Source: Clostridiales bacterium (GTDB lineage: Bacteria > Bacillota > Clostridia > Lachnospirales > Lachnospiraceae). Taken from it: DNA of 64,000 nt. The DNA is taken from the NCBI GenBank assembly GCA_021203365.1, contig JAJQBI010000030.1:1-64000 (forward strand). The letters are read 5' to 3'. Below the pieces are notes generated by a model. That model ran no database searches. It saw only the letters and a program-made list of their open reading frames with translations, and had not been told where the DNA came from. A program made the position numbers and the translations under genes. Positions 1 through 9,228 of this stretch are shown piece by piece. Positions within the stretch are counted from its first letter, which is position 1, and the number at the start of each line of letters is the position of its first letter.

Positions 1-532
1 AGGGATTATACAGCCTTTTTACCACCAGAAAAAGTGAATCCCTTAGTATCGTACTAAAAGAGTTTCAATACAGAGAATTCCCCTGTTCAAATATGTGCTT
101 TGCAGCCGCTGCCGGATGTCCTGGCAGTGGTTTTTCATTTGTACTTTTTCGGCTGTCAGGCAAAAGAAAAACAGACGCAGCTGCCCTGGAGAAAGGCGGA
201 TCCGGCGGCGAATGAAATCGGCGCAGAAACAGAGCCTGTCTCCTGGAAAACAATGCAATTTTACCTGATGAGAAGAAAACTATTTTAAAAAAGGGATTGA
301 AAATGAATCAGAAAATGCCGGAAATAAAGGGAAAGATTCCGGCGGCTCCGAAGTCTCAGATAAGACATTGAAAGAACGAAAAGAAGTCATATCATGATCA
401 AAGAATCACTCCTTTTGCCTATTGTAGCCGATCGCATATGAATTTTCAAGACAGAACCGTAAAAAAAATTCTCTCATATTATAATTCACAGGAATCTTTT
501 CAAACGTCCGGCCGCCGGGCCGCAGGTTCGCA
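1..532. other. Gene-free 5' stretch
   Basis: No reading frame here has both a convincing start and coding character. A 22-codon frame starting at 303 lacks a ribosome site. The minus-strand frames that enter from the debranching gene are shadows of it. The left part is AT-rich and may be the tail of whatever lies upstream. I see no tRNA, riboswitch or clear terminator. Confidence 0.5.
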
Positions 533-561
533 TTGACGGCTTTCGCCAAAAAAAGTATAAT
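533..561 (+). promoter_or_regulatory. Sigma-A-type promoter of the debranching enzyme gene
   Basis: TTGACG (533-538) and TATAAT (556-561) are separated by 17 bases, about 55 bases ahead of the start codon. Confidence 0.75.
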
Positions 562-615
562 AATAGGCAGCAAACCCGGATAAAACATCCTGAATTTATT
601 GCCTGGAGGAACATC

Positions 616-2748
616 ATGAAAACATCTGCATCCAATCTGCCAACTGCGCCATCCATGATCAACCACCCCACCAGAGTTATTTCCGGTTTTCCCGTGCGGC
701 CCGGACTGTTTGAGATGAACGGAGCCATGCCTCTGCAGAACGGCGTGAATTTTACGATCCACACACACTCGGGAACCTCCTGCGAGCTTCTGCTTTTCCA
801 TCAGTATGAGCAGGAGCCCTACGCGGTTCTTCCCTTTCCCGAAGAATTCCGCATCGGCGACGTCTATTCCATGATTGTTTTTGATCTCGACATCCATGAA
901 ATTGAGTACGCCTACCGGATCGACGGTCCCTGGAATCCGGATAAAGGGCTTCTCTTTGACCGGAAAAACATACTGCTGGACCCCTACGCCAAGGCGGTTT
1001 CCGCACAGCACACCTGGGGGTCCCCCAAGGAGAGCTGTTATCACGCCCGGGTGGTGGAGGACATTTTCGACTGGGGAAATATGCCTCAGTCAAAAAAGGA
1101 ACTGTCGGACCTGGTCATCTACGAGCTCCATGTCCGCGGCTTCACCCGAAGCCTGACCTCCGGCGTGCAGAATCACGGAACCTTTGACGGTCTCCGGGAA
1201 AAGATTCCCTACCTGAAGGAGCTTGGAATCAACGCGGTGGAGCTGATGCCCATCTTCGAGTTTGACGAGTGCATGAGTCCCCGGTATGAGAACGGAAATC
1301 TTCTCCTGGATTACTGGGGATATAATACCGTAAGCTTTTTCGCCCCCAACACCAGCTACGCCTCCAGCCCGGAATACAACCATGAGGGCACAGAGCTGAA
1401 GGAGATGATCCGGGACCTGCACAGCAACGGAATCGAGGTCATTCTGGATGTGGTCTTTAACCATACCGCAGAGGGAAACGAACAGGGAAACACCTTCTCC
1501 TTCAAGGGGTTTGACAACAACATTTACTATCTCCTCACACCGGAGGGGAATTATTACAATTTCAGCGGCTGCGGAAACACCCTGAACTGCAACCACCCGG
1601 TGGTCCGGCAGATGATCCTGGAATGTCTGCGCTACTGGACCATTAATTACCGGATCGACGGCTTCCGCTTTGATCTGGCCAGCATCCTGGGACGGAACGA
1701 GGACGGCACGCCCCTGAACAATCCTCCTCTTCTGCAGCTTCTCTCCTATGGCCCTGTCCTGAGCAATGTAAAGCTCATCGCCGAGGCCTGGGACGCAGGC
1801 GGCATGTATCAGGTGGGAAGCTTTCCCGCCAACCTGCGCTGGGCGGAGTGGAACGGAAGATACCGGGACTCCATGCGCTCCTTCCTGAAGGGTGACAGCT
1901 GGGAATCCAGAAACGCGGCCTGGTCCATCTGCGGTTCCGGCGACCTTTACGGAGGATTTTACGAGGAACACAACGGAAACTACGCGGGGATAAACTCCTG
2001 CATTAACTTTATCACCTGCCACGACGGATTTTCTCTGTATGACCTGTACTCCTACAATGAAAAGCACAATGAGGACAACGGCTGGGACAACACGGACGGA
2101 GCCAACGACAACCGCAGCTGGAACTGCGGCTGTGAGGGAGACACAGACGACCCACAGGTGCAGGGACTCCGCCAGCGCATGATCCGCAATGCCTGTGCCG
2201 TTCTTATGAGCAGCCGGGGCACGCCCATGTTCCTGGCCGGGGATGAATTCGGCAATTCCCAGAAGGGCAACAACAACTGTTACTGTCAGGACAATGAAAC
2301 CTCCTGGCTGGACTGGAGTCTTCTGGAGAAAAACCGGGATCTGTTTGACTTTTTCAGCTATATGATTCATTTCCGTTTTGAGCACAACATCATCCGGAAA
2401 AAACTTCCGGACGCGGTCTGCGGAATGGGCGGCCTGCATATCTATGATATTTACGGGAATAAGACCGATTTTCCCTCCGACACGCGGACCTTTTCCGTCT
2501 GCTTCGCCGGATATGACCGCCAGAAGGGAAAGGACGACATTGTCTACCTTTCTGTCAACACCTTCTGGGAGGATGTGAACATCACCCTTCCCGATATCCG
2601 GGGCATCGGCGTCTGGTACCTGTGTGTAAACACCTGGGGCGACGAGTGCGGGCGGTATTTTTACCGCCATGGGGAGGAGCGGCGGATCCACAGCACCTTT
2701 ATCATGAAGCCCCGCTCCGTCTCCATATTTGTGATGAGACCACGTTAG
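616..2748 (+). CDS. glgX: Glycogen debranching enzyme / isoamylase-type GH13
   Basis: A 710-residue cytoplasmic enzyme expected to hydrolyse alpha-1,6 branch points of glycogen or limit dextrins. An N-terminal CBM48-like beta-sandwich (about residues 20-125) precedes a GH13 barrel. Visible signatures are YELHVRGFT, the strand DVVFNHT, nucleophile Asp353 in FRFDLAS, acid Glu390 in IAEAWDAGG and Asp470 in CHDGF. The length and the GWDNTDGANDNRSWNCG-type loop fit the GlgX/TreX group rather than alpha-amylase. GGAGG lies 7 bases before the ATG. It is a single gene with its own promoter and terminator, and no other glycogen gene is in the window. Pullulanase-like specificity cannot be excluded. 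Confidence 0.9.
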   Translation: MKTSASNLPTAPSMINHPTRVISGFPVRPGLFEMNGAMPLQNGVNFTIHTHSGTSCELLLFHQYEQEPYAVLPFPEEFRIGDVYSMIVFDLDIHEIEYAYRIDGPWNPDKGLLFDRKNILLDPYAKAVSAQHTWGSPKESCYHARVVEDIFDWGNMPQSKKELSDLVIYELHVRGFTRSLTSGVQNHGTFDGLREKIPYLKELGINAVELMPIFEFDECMSPRYENGNLLLDYWGYNTVSFFAPNTSYASSPEYNHEGTELKEMIRDLHSNGIEVILDVVFNHTAEGNEQGNTFSFKGFDNNIYYLLTPEGNYYNFSGCGNTLNCNHPVVRQMILECLRYWTINYRIDGFRFDLASILGRNEDGTPLNNPPLLQLLSYGPVLSNVKLIAEAWDAGGMYQVGSFPANLRWAEWNGRYRDSMRSFLKGDSWESRNAAWSICGSGDLYGGFYEEHNGNYAGINSCINFITCHDGFSLYDLYSYNEKHNEDNGWDNTDGANDNRSWNCGCEGDTDDPQVQGLRQRMIRNACAVLMSSRGTPMFLAGDEFGNSQKGNNNCYCQDNETSWLDWSLLEKNRDLFDFFSYMIHFRFEHNIIRKKLPDAVCGMGGLHIYDIYGNKTDFPSDTRTFSVCFAGYDRQKGKDDIVYLSVNTFWEDVNITLPDIRGIGVWYLCVNTWGDECGRYFYRHGEERRIHSTFIMKPRSVSIFVMRPR

Positions 2749-2760
2749 ATTCACGCAGAA

Positions 2761-2788
2761 AGCGCCCCGTTTTCCGGAGCGCTTTTTT
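2761..2788 (+). terminator. Terminator after the debranching gene
   Basis: A GC-rich hairpin (AGCGC...GCGCT) followed by a run of T. Confidence 0.75.
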
Positions 2789-2797
2789 GTCGTTATG

Positions 2798-2845
2798 ATT
2801 CACAGCCGTGTTCCCTCACATACGCAGTCGGATCCGCTGTGAACC
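2798..2845. repeat. Palindromic repeat, family B (short copy)
   Basis: TTCACAGC (2799-2806) is mirrored by GCTGTGAA (2835-2842), with TTCCCTCACATACGCA between them. The same word order (TTCACAGCCG, then a CCCTCACATGCGCAAT-like core) recurs at 16473-16666 and 61268-61371. It lies between the convergent debranching gene and pheT. Confidence 0.5.
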
Positions 2846-2856
2846 GGAATTTTTTG

Positions 2857-5274
2857 TCAGCTTCGAAGCTCAATTCCCAGGCTGTTCAGCCCGTTCATTA
2901 TTTTTTTCATGACAGCGGTCATCTCTTTTTCGGAGAGAGTGTGATCATGGGAGCGGAACACAAGGGAATAGGCCATGGATTTATAGCCGGCCCGGATCTG
3001 GGCGCCCTCATAGATATCAAAAAGCGCATAGCTTTCCAGGATTTTTCCGCCTCTCTGAGCAAAAATCTCTTCGATCTGTCCGGCCAGGATGTTCTTTGGC
3101 ACAACCATGCTCAGATCTCTGGTCACTGCCGGATATTTGGCAATTCCGTTAAACTTGTGCCCGAATCCGGCAAAGGGAAGAAGGTTCTGAATATCGATGA
3201 CGGCAATGTAGGTCTTCTCGCCGATTCCGTACTCCTGTGCCACAAGAGGATGTATCTCTCCCAGGTACCCTACTTTTTCTCTCTTATAAATAATATCCGC
3301 CTGGCGGCCCGGGTGAAGCCAGGGCTTCTTCTCCTCCGGGGAATAGGTGATTCGTTCCTTCATCCCCACCTTCTCAAAAAACTCCTCGCACACGCCCTTC
3401 ATATCAAAGAAGTCGCCGCTGCCGTACATGCCCAGGGTAAACTGCACGCGTTCATCGGGAAGCTCGGTAAGGGGAAGGGCCTTGGGAAGGTAAACCCTGC
3501 CCAGCTCATACAGGCGCACGGCCTTATTTCTCCGGTTATAATTAGTAGCCAGAGAGGTGAGCATTCCGTTCAGGGTGGTGGTACGCATAATGCTGTAGTC
3601 CTCTCCCAGAGGATTGCTGATTACAATGGCATCCCGAAGAGGACTGTCCTCCGGAATCCGAAGCTTCTCAAAAACCTTCGGGCTTTCAAAGGAATAGGTC
3701 ATTCCCTCGGAAAATCCGCAGTATTCCGCGATGTCTCTCGCCACGTTCTCCACGCGGAGCTTAAAGGGCAGCCTTCCGGTGGTCGCCTCTCCGGTGGGAA
3801 GGGTTGTGGGGATTTTGTCATATCCGTAAAATCTGGCGACCTCCTCTGCCAGATCTGCCTCGCAGTGGATGTCCTGGCGGAAGGTGGGGGCCACGATCTC
3901 ACCCGTTTCCTCATCGCAGGTCAGCTCCACCCGGGCAAGGTATCCCAGCATTTCCTCCCGGGTCAGATCCGTGCCCAGAAGGGCGTTGATTTTCTCCGGA
4001 CGGAAGGGCACGCGGGAGGGCTCTCTTGTCTCGGCGCACACATCCACAATTCCGCCTACAACCTCTCCGGCTCCCAGATCCTCCATCAGCTGGCAGGCAC
4101 GGTCGATGGCATCCTTTGCGTTGTTTGGGTCCAGCCCCTTCTCAAATTTCGCGGAGGCATCGGTGCGAAGACCAATCCGCTTGGAGGAAAGCCGGATGTT
4201 GGTTCCGTCAAAGTTTGCCGCCTCAAAAAGGACCGTGTGCACATGGTCCGTGATCATGGAATTCTCGCCGCCCATGATGCCGCCGATGCCCACCGCCTTC
4301 TCTCCGTCGCAGATCATCAGAACATTCTCGTCCATCTGCCGCTCCTGCCCGTCCAGGGTAACAAATTTCTCCCCCGCAGCCGCGCGGCGCACCACGATCT
4401 CCCGGCCGGCGATGGTGTCCAGGTCATAGGCGTGCATGGGCTGCCCATACTCTTCCATGACGTAGTTGGTAATGTCAACCAGGTTGTTGATGGGACGGAT
4501 CCCGTTGGCGGCCAGACACCGCTGCATCCACCTGGGAGATGGACCGATCTTTACGTTTTTCACCACACGGGCGCAGTAACGGGGGCAGAGATCCGGATCC
4601 TGAACCGTCACCTTCACATAGTCTGAAGCCTGCTCCTCATTTCCCTTTTTCTCAAGAGGGGGAAGGACAAATTTTTTGTTGAAGGTGGCCGCAGCTTCTC
4701 TGGCGATCCCGATCACACTGTAGCAGTCCACACGATTGGAGGTAATCTCATACTCAAAAACCACATCGTCCAGCCCCAGGGCGTGGATGGCGCTCTCTCC
4801 CACCACCGCGGTGTCCGGGAAAATATAGATGCCGTACTCCGGCGCCTCCGGATACATCTCCCGGCTGCTTCCCAGTTCTTCAATGGAGCACATCATGCCG
4901 CAGGATTCCACCCCGCGAAGCTTGCCTTTTTTGATTTTAATTCCACCGGGGGTCATTTTTCCGTCGTGGCTGCCGGCCACTCTTCCCCCGTCCAGAACCA
5001 CCGGAACCTTGTCTCCCTCCTTCACATTGGGGGCTCCGGTGACAATCTGGACACTCTCGCCGCCCAGGTCCACCTGGCAGACAATCAGCTTGTCCGCGTC
5101 CGGGTGCCTCTCAATTTTCGTGATCTGGCCGATGATGATTTTATCCAGATCCGCGTCCAGTCTTGTATAGCCTTCCACCTTTGTGCCGGTGAGGGTCATG
5201 GCGTCTGTATATTCCTGTGCCGTCACATCCAGATCCGGCACAAACATTTTAATCCAGGATAACGAAGTATTCAT
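2857..5274 (-). CDS. pheT: Phenylalanyl-tRNA synthetase beta subunit
   Basis: The 805-residue partner of PheS in the alpha2beta2 synthetase that charges tRNA-Phe. The domain order is typical: N-terminal helical part, an OB-fold tRNA-binding domain (about 40-155, with KIERHPDADKL), the B3/B4 editing region (about 215-400, with GIGGIMGGENS), B5 (about 405-475), a synthetase-like core, and the C-terminal ferredoxin-fold anticodon-binding domain (about 710-805). Full length for the long bacterial form. It lies 44 bases after pheS and is co-transcribed from the T-box leader. Confidence 0.98.
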   Translation of the reverse strand: MNTSLSWIKMFVPDLDVTAQEYTDAMTLTGTKVEGYTRLDADLDKIIIGQITKIERHPDADKLIVCQVDLGGESVQIVTGAPNVKEGDKVPVVLDGGRVAGSHDGKMTPGGIKIKKGKLRGVESCGMMCSIEELGSSREMYPEAPEYGIYIFPDTAVVGESAIHALGLDDVVFEYEITSNRVDCYSVIGIAREAAATFNKKFVLPPLEKKGNEEQASDYVKVTVQDPDLCPRYCARVVKNVKIGPSPRWMQRCLAANGIRPINNLVDITNYVMEEYGQPMHAYDLDTIAGREIVVRRAAAGEKFVTLDGQERQMDENVLMICDGEKAVGIGGIMGGENSMITDHVHTVLFEAANFDGTNIRLSSKRIGLRTDASAKFEKGLDPNNAKDAIDRACQLMEDLGAGEVVGGIVDVCAETREPSRVPFRPEKINALLGTDLTREEMLGYLARVELTCDEETGEIVAPTFRQDIHCEADLAEEVARFYGYDKIPTTLPTGEATTGRLPFKLRVENVARDIAEYCGFSEGMTYSFESPKVFEKLRIPEDSPLRDAIVISNPLGEDYSIMRTTTLNGMLTSLATNYNRRNKAVRLYELGRVYLPKALPLTELPDERVQFTLGMYGSGDFFDMKGVCEEFFEKVGMKERITYSPEEKKPWLHPGRQADIIYKREKVGYLGEIHPLVAQEYGIGEKTYIAVIDIQNLLPFAGFGHKFNGIAKYPAVTRDLSMVVPKNILAGQIEEIFAQRGGKILESYALFDIYEGAQIRAGYKSMAYSLVFRSHDHTLSEKEMTAVMKKIMNGLNSLGIELRS

Positions 5275-5318
5275 TTTTTTAATCCTTTCTGCTTCAAAAA
5301 AGTATCTGCCGGGACAGA

Positions 5319-6344
5319 TCAGAATTGTTTCAGGAAACGAATGTCATTCTCATAGAGAAGACGCATGTCGTCAATCTCATATTTCAGAAGAGCGATCCGC
5401 TCCAGACCCACTCCGAAGGCAAATCCCGTATATTCCTCCGGATCGATACCGCACATGGAGAGTACGTTCGGATGCACCACGCCGCAGCCGAGGATCTCAA
5501 TCCAGCCGGATCCCTTGCAGAAGCGGCAGCCCTTTCCCCCGCACTTGAAGCAGGAGACATCCACCTCGGCGCTGGGCTCTGTAAACGGAAAATGATGGGG
5601 ACGGAATTTCGTTTTTGTCTCCGGCCCGAACAGCTCCCGGGCAAATTCCTGAAGGGTTCCCTTGAGATCCGCAAAGGTAATATTTTTGTCAATGACCAGA
5701 CCCTCAATCTGATGGAAGGAGGGAGAGTGGGTGGCGTCCACCTCATCGGAACGGAAAACACGCCCCGGCGCGATCATGCGGATGGGAAGCTTTCCTTCTT
5801 CCATGGTGCGGGCCTGCACCGGAGAGGTCTGGGAGCGCAGGAGGATGGAATCATTGATAAAAAAGGTATCCTGTTCGTCCCGGGCGGGATGGTTCTCCGG
5901 GATGTTCAGCTTGGTAAAGTTATAATCCGCATACTCCACCTCCGGACCTTCCACCACCTCGTAGCCCATGCCGATAAATATGCGCTCCACTTCATCCAGG
6001 GCGATGGAATTGGGATGACGATGTCCAATCAGGGCTTTTTTGCCCGGAAGGGTTACATCAATCACCTCTGCCTTCATCTGCTCCTCGCGAAGCTTTTCCT
6101 CAAAATTCTTCTTCGACTCCTCCAGGAGCTCTTCGATCCGGGTTCGGGTCTCGTTTACCATCTGGCCCACCTTCGGACGCTCCTCCGGGGCAACCTCCTT
6201 CATGCTTTTCAGGATTGCGGTGAGCTCGCCCTTCTTGCCGAGATAGGCCACACGCACGTCGTTCAGCCTGTCCAGGTTCTCCGATTCCTCGATCCGCTTC
6301 CTGGCGTTCTCCGCCAGCTCCTGAAGTCTTTCTTTCATATCCAT
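5319..6344 (-). CDS. pheS: Phenylalanyl-tRNA synthetase alpha subunit
   Basis: The 341-residue catalytic subunit. An N-terminal coiled coil (about 1-85) is followed by a class II core with GHRHPN, the motif-2 region FHQIEGLVID and motif 3 GVGLERIALLKY. A CFKCGGKGCRFCKGSG stretch could hold a zinc-like site, as in many Firmicute PheS. AAGGAG precedes the ATG at good spacing; a second in-frame ATG two codons later is possible. First gene of the T-box-controlled pheST operon. Confidence 0.98.
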   Translation of the reverse strand: MDMKERLQELAENARKRIEESENLDRLNDVRVAYLGKKGELTAILKSMKEVAPEERPKVGQMVNETRTRIEELLEESKKNFEEKLREEQMKAEVIDVTLPGKKALIGHRHPNSIALDEVERIFIGMGYEVVEGPEVEYADYNFTKLNIPENHPARDEQDTFFINDSILLRSQTSPVQARTMEEGKLPIRMIAPGRVFRSDEVDATHSPSFHQIEGLVIDKNITFADLKGTLQEFARELFGPETKTKFRPHHFPFTEPSAEVDVSCFKCGGKGCRFCKGSGWIEILGCGVVHPNVLSMCGIDPEEYTGFAFGVGLERIALLKYEIDDMRLLYENDIRFLKQF

Positions 6345-6431
6345 ATTTCAGTCTCCTTTTTTGAATGTTCCGCGGCTCCGCGGCAGATGTCTTCTGTGAA
6401 AAACAGACATCCCCCTCGCGGTTCCGCGCAT

Positions 6432-6736
6432 AAAAAAAGCTCCCTCCCCAGAATCAGGGACGAAGCATATCCGCGGTACCACCCTACTTCCCGCATCTTC
6501 CGCGGGCTCTTAATCCTCTGCTTAACGCGCAGGAACGTCGTCTCCTACTTATGGCGGGCAAAAGTACGCCTCCCCGTTCAAAGACGCGGCTCCGGTGGGA
6601 AATTCAGAAGCTGTCTGAACTGAAGGGGGCTTCCAGCCGGTGACTCCCTCTCTCTGGCAGAAAACAGTTTCCTAAAAAACACCTTCATGGCCTTTGTCGC
6701 TGTGTGCCGGTTCCGTAAAAAACCGGCTGCGAATCT
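6432..6736 (-). promoter_or_regulatory. T-box riboswitch leader of pheST
   Basis: The antiterminator T-box sequence AGGGTGGTACCGCGG reads on the minus strand at 6485-6471. It is followed by a terminator hairpin (6466-6439) with a run of seven U. Upstream is an about 200-base structured leader. A plausible specifier is UUC (Phe) at 6601-6599, just before CCACCGGAGCCG. The expected role is that uncharged tRNA-Phe stabilises the antiterminator and turns on pheST. The T-box assignment is firm; the specifier position is my reading. Confidence 0.93.
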
Positions 6737-6742
6737 TTATTT

Positions 6743-6771
6743 ACTATGCCACAATCCTTGAATTCTGTCAA
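6743..6771 (-). promoter_or_regulatory. Promoter of the pheST T-box operon
   Basis: Minus-strand TTGACA and CATAGT are separated by 17 bases. Confidence 0.75.
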
Positions 6772-6868
6772 GGCAAATTTTCCTCCAAAGCAAAGGCGCA
6801 GATTTTCCTTCGAGGCAGAGACACAAATGATCCACCCGGGGAGAAGCCGCTGCTGCGGCCCCGTGCTT

Positions 6869-7777
6869 CTACGAAGATTTCCGGTCCTCCCTCTCCTTTT
6901 TCCCCTCTCTTTCCCGTGTCAGGGCCTCCAGAACCGAATTCTGGGCTTCCCGGAACTGGTTCTCAAAATACGCGTTTATCTCCGCTCCATAGAGAATCAG
7001 ATTCATACACACATAGAGCCACAGCATGACCAGAATCAGAGCGGCAAGGCTTCCGTACATATTGCCGAAATTGGGGAACAGCGTGAAGTACAGGGAAAAG
7101 AAAAAGGAAAACACCAGCCAGGCCACCGCTGTAAACAAAGCTCCCGGCACCTGGCTTCGAAAGCTGGCCTTCCGGTTGGGCAGCACCTTAAAAAACAACA
7201 GAAAAACAAAGAATAAAGCGCCGAATACAAAAGGCGTCCGGGCCTCCAGGAGTCTGGCCAGCAGCATTCCCAGGATGGGAAAATACTCTGCCGTCAGAAG
7301 CTGCAGCCGGTTCCCCAGAACCAGAAGAACCAGACTTACGACAATGGCCACCACAAAAAGAAGCATATATCCGATGGAATAAAGGCGGGTGATCAGCCAG
7401 CCTCTGGTTTCCTTCACATGATAAATGGTGTTCAGTCCGTTGGTGATGGACTGCGTGCCCTTGGCCGAGGACCAGAGGGCTACAATGGCGGAAAACGGCA
7501 CCACCGCCGCGCTTCTCTTATAGACATCCACCAGAATGGTCAGCATAAAGCTCTGCAGGTTGTCCGGCACAACCGAAAGAATCGCCTCCCGGATCGTATT
7601 ATACGTAAGAGGCGTATAGGGAATCAGAGCCATAAGCAGCAGCAGAAAAGGAATAAAGGACATAATAAGAAAATAGGCCGCCTGAGACGCGTAGGCGGAC
7701 ACATGATCCCCTTTTACCCGGTTCATAAAGCCAAGGATTAGCTGTATTCTGCTCTGTTTCTCTTTCTTTTTCGTCAT
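6869..7777 (-). CDS. YihY/BrkB-family inner-membrane protein
   Basis: A 302-residue polytopic protein with about six hydrophobic spans (for instance 33-53, 85-105, 138-160, 175-205, 215-240, 245-265) and a charged cytoplasmic tail ending in a Glu/Lys/Arg-rich stretch. AYASQAAYFLIMSFIPF near the N-terminus and YGSLAALILVMLWLYVCMNLILYGAEIN near the end are the usual YihY signatures. The old label 'ribonuclease BN' is now regarded as wrong for this family, and the true role is unknown. It appears to be a single gene. Confidence 0.88.
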   Translation of the reverse strand: MTKKKEKQSRIQLILGFMNRVKGDHVSAYASQAAYFLIMSFIPFLLLLMALIPYTPLTYNTIREAILSVVPDNLQSFMLTILVDVYKRSAAVVPFSAIVALWSSAKGTQSITNGLNTIYHVKETRGWLITRLYSIGYMLLFVVAIVVSLVLLVLGNRLQLLTAEYFPILGMLLARLLEARTPFVFGALFFVFLLFFKVLPNRKASFRSQVPGALFTAVAWLVFSFFFSLYFTLFPNFGNMYGSLAALILVMLWLYVCMNLILYGAEINAYFENQFREAQNSVLEALTREREGKKEREDRKSS

Positions 7778-7837
7778 CTCCGTCTTCCCCGTTCAGGCGC
7801 TTTTGTCAAAGACTCTTTTTTCGTAGAGGATACATGG

Positions 7838-7903
7838 ATTTCCTTCTGGAGCACCCTGCCGATATCCGCACTTCGTGCTCCCGAAATCCTGTATCATCAT
7901 ATC
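7838..7903. repeat. Interspersed repeat family A, degenerate copy
   Basis: GGATTTCC, GAGCACCCTGC and CACTTCGTGCTCCCG, then ATCCTGTATCATCAT, in the same order as the copies at 10949, 18654, 19584 and 39797. It lies between the YihY and SpoIID genes. Confidence 0.55.
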
Positions 7904-9104
7904 ATGAATCTCCCATACTGGCAAGGAGCTCAATCTCCACATCCTGAAAAAAGTAGTCCAGGATCTCCTCGAAGGTATAGCCCATCCTTCCCATTTCGTT
8001 GGCTGCGTTCTGGCTCATCCCCACTCCGTGCCCATATCCGCCGCCCTGAAGGAGAATGCTGTCCCCCGCCGTGTATTCCAATGAAAAATAGGCGCTGGGA
8101 AGCAGGCGGCCGCCCACGGTCTGGCTTCCGTCCTTCTCCGTAATCACGCAGCCGGACGGAGAGAGAAATTCCCGCACATTGTACTCGTTTTCCACCTCGA
8201 CACTTCCGTTTTCCAGAATAACCGTAAGGCCTGTGACGGCTCCGCTCTCACTTTTTTTCCGGATTTCCAGCGCAGTGAGCGCTCCTCCCTCCGGAAGGAG
8301 CGAGCGGGCGGCGGCATCCAGATTTTCCCATGGAATCTCCACGCTCCACCGACTCCAGGGCTCCTGGGAATCGAAATCACAGGCTACGCTTTTCAGATAA
8401 TCCGCAGCCGGCTCCGCGCCCCAGATTTCATCTGTGCTGGTAACGCCCGCGGAGGTAGAAAAATAATAGGCCTGGATGGGCTCCCCGTCTTTGCAGAGGA
8501 TCTTTCCGGCAGTCTCCTCCACCGCGGCTGCGGACGCCTCCGTTGGAAAAACATTCTGATAGACCTGATAGTTTACACTGTCGTCCACGTCCGCGCCATA
8601 CCCAAAAAGCTTTCCCTCCTCCATCTGCCTCCAGGCATAGGTCCGCGCACACACGGCCTGTGCCTTCTGAGCCTCCATGGAATAAGAAGAGGGCATTTCA
8701 CTGGAGACAACCGCCTTCAGATACTCCTCCAGGGGAAGCTCGTTGATCAGAAGAATGCCCTGCCCGGTGGATGTAAGCTCCAGTGTCCCCGGATAGGTGG
8801 GGCAGCCATCCCCGCGGACAATGGAAGTCACCGTGATGCCCTCCGTCCCTCCCTCAAGAAGAACGGTTCCTTGGGAAAGCTCCGGACTCTGGGGTGTGTA
8901 GGTGGTTTCAATTCCATCCTGAACAACCGTCACAGACGGATGCTCGTATGTGGCATAATCCGTGTCCATAAGAAGGACCCGGATGTTTCCTTCCGACTGG
9001 GCCGCCTGTACCTTCCCGGTCCCCGCAGACAGAAGAAGCCCTGCAAAAAATGGCAGACAAAAAAGAAAAAAAGGATTTCCATAACCGAATCTGTTATTCA
9101 TCAT
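7902..9104 (-). CDS. spoIID: SpoIID/LytB-domain sporulation protein
   Basis: A 400-residue exported protein with a signal/anchor segment (about 9-30). The SpoIID domain carries LPLEEYLKAVVSSEMPSSY and KAQAVCARTYA, and ends in the family motif GYGHGVGMSQNAANEMG. SpoIID is a lytic transglycosylase that acts with SpoIIP in the mother cell to thin septal peptidoglycan during engulfment. The partner spoIIP is not in the window, so a paralogous SpoIID-domain amidase enhancer remains possible. There is no Shine-Dalgarno sequence before the tandem ATG ATG; the -10-like element ends only about five bases upstream. Confidence 0.85.
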   Translation of the reverse strand: MMNNRFGYGNPFFLFCLPFFAGLLLSAGTGKVQAAQSEGNIRVLLMDTDYATYEHPSVTVVQDGIETTYTPQSPELSQGTVLLEGGTEGITVTSIVRGDGCPTYPGTLELTSTGQGILLINELPLEEYLKAVVSSEMPSSYSMEAQKAQAVCARTYAWRQMEEGKLFGYGADVDDSVNYQVYQNVFPTEASAAAVEETAGKILCKDGEPIQAYYFSTSAGVTSTDEIWGAEPAADYLKSVACDFDSQEPWSRWSVEIPWENLDAAARSLLPEGGALTALEIRKKSESGAVTGLTVILENGSVEVENEYNVREFLSPSGCVITEKDGSQTVGGRLLPSAYFSLEYTAGDSILLQGGGYGHGVGMSQNAANEMGRMGYTFEEILDYFFQDVEIELLASMGDS

Positions 9105-9109
9105 AGAAT

Positions 9110-9137
9110 ATTATATGCCGGATGCCGGACAATATGT
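9110..9137 (-). promoter_or_regulatory. Possible sigma-E-like promoter of spoIID
   Basis: On the minus strand ACATATT and CATATAAT are separated by 13 bases. They resemble the sporulation sigma-E boxes (KMATATT and CATACAHT) more than a sigma-A promoter. Its position implies transcription starting at or next to the ATG. Confidence 0.4.
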
Positions 9138-9228
9138 CTTCGAATCTTTTTCTGTCCTGTTTTCATTTTTCCTTGCCTGTGTTATACTGCAATTATGCCA
9201 GAGATATAAAAAGGAAGGGAGTGTACCT

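Noticed and set aside
1090-2754. 554-codon open frame on the minus strand opposite the debranching enzyme
   Set aside because: It is a mirror of a GC-rich real gene; the translation has no recognisable domain, and the plus-strand GH13 protein is complete with catalytic residues.
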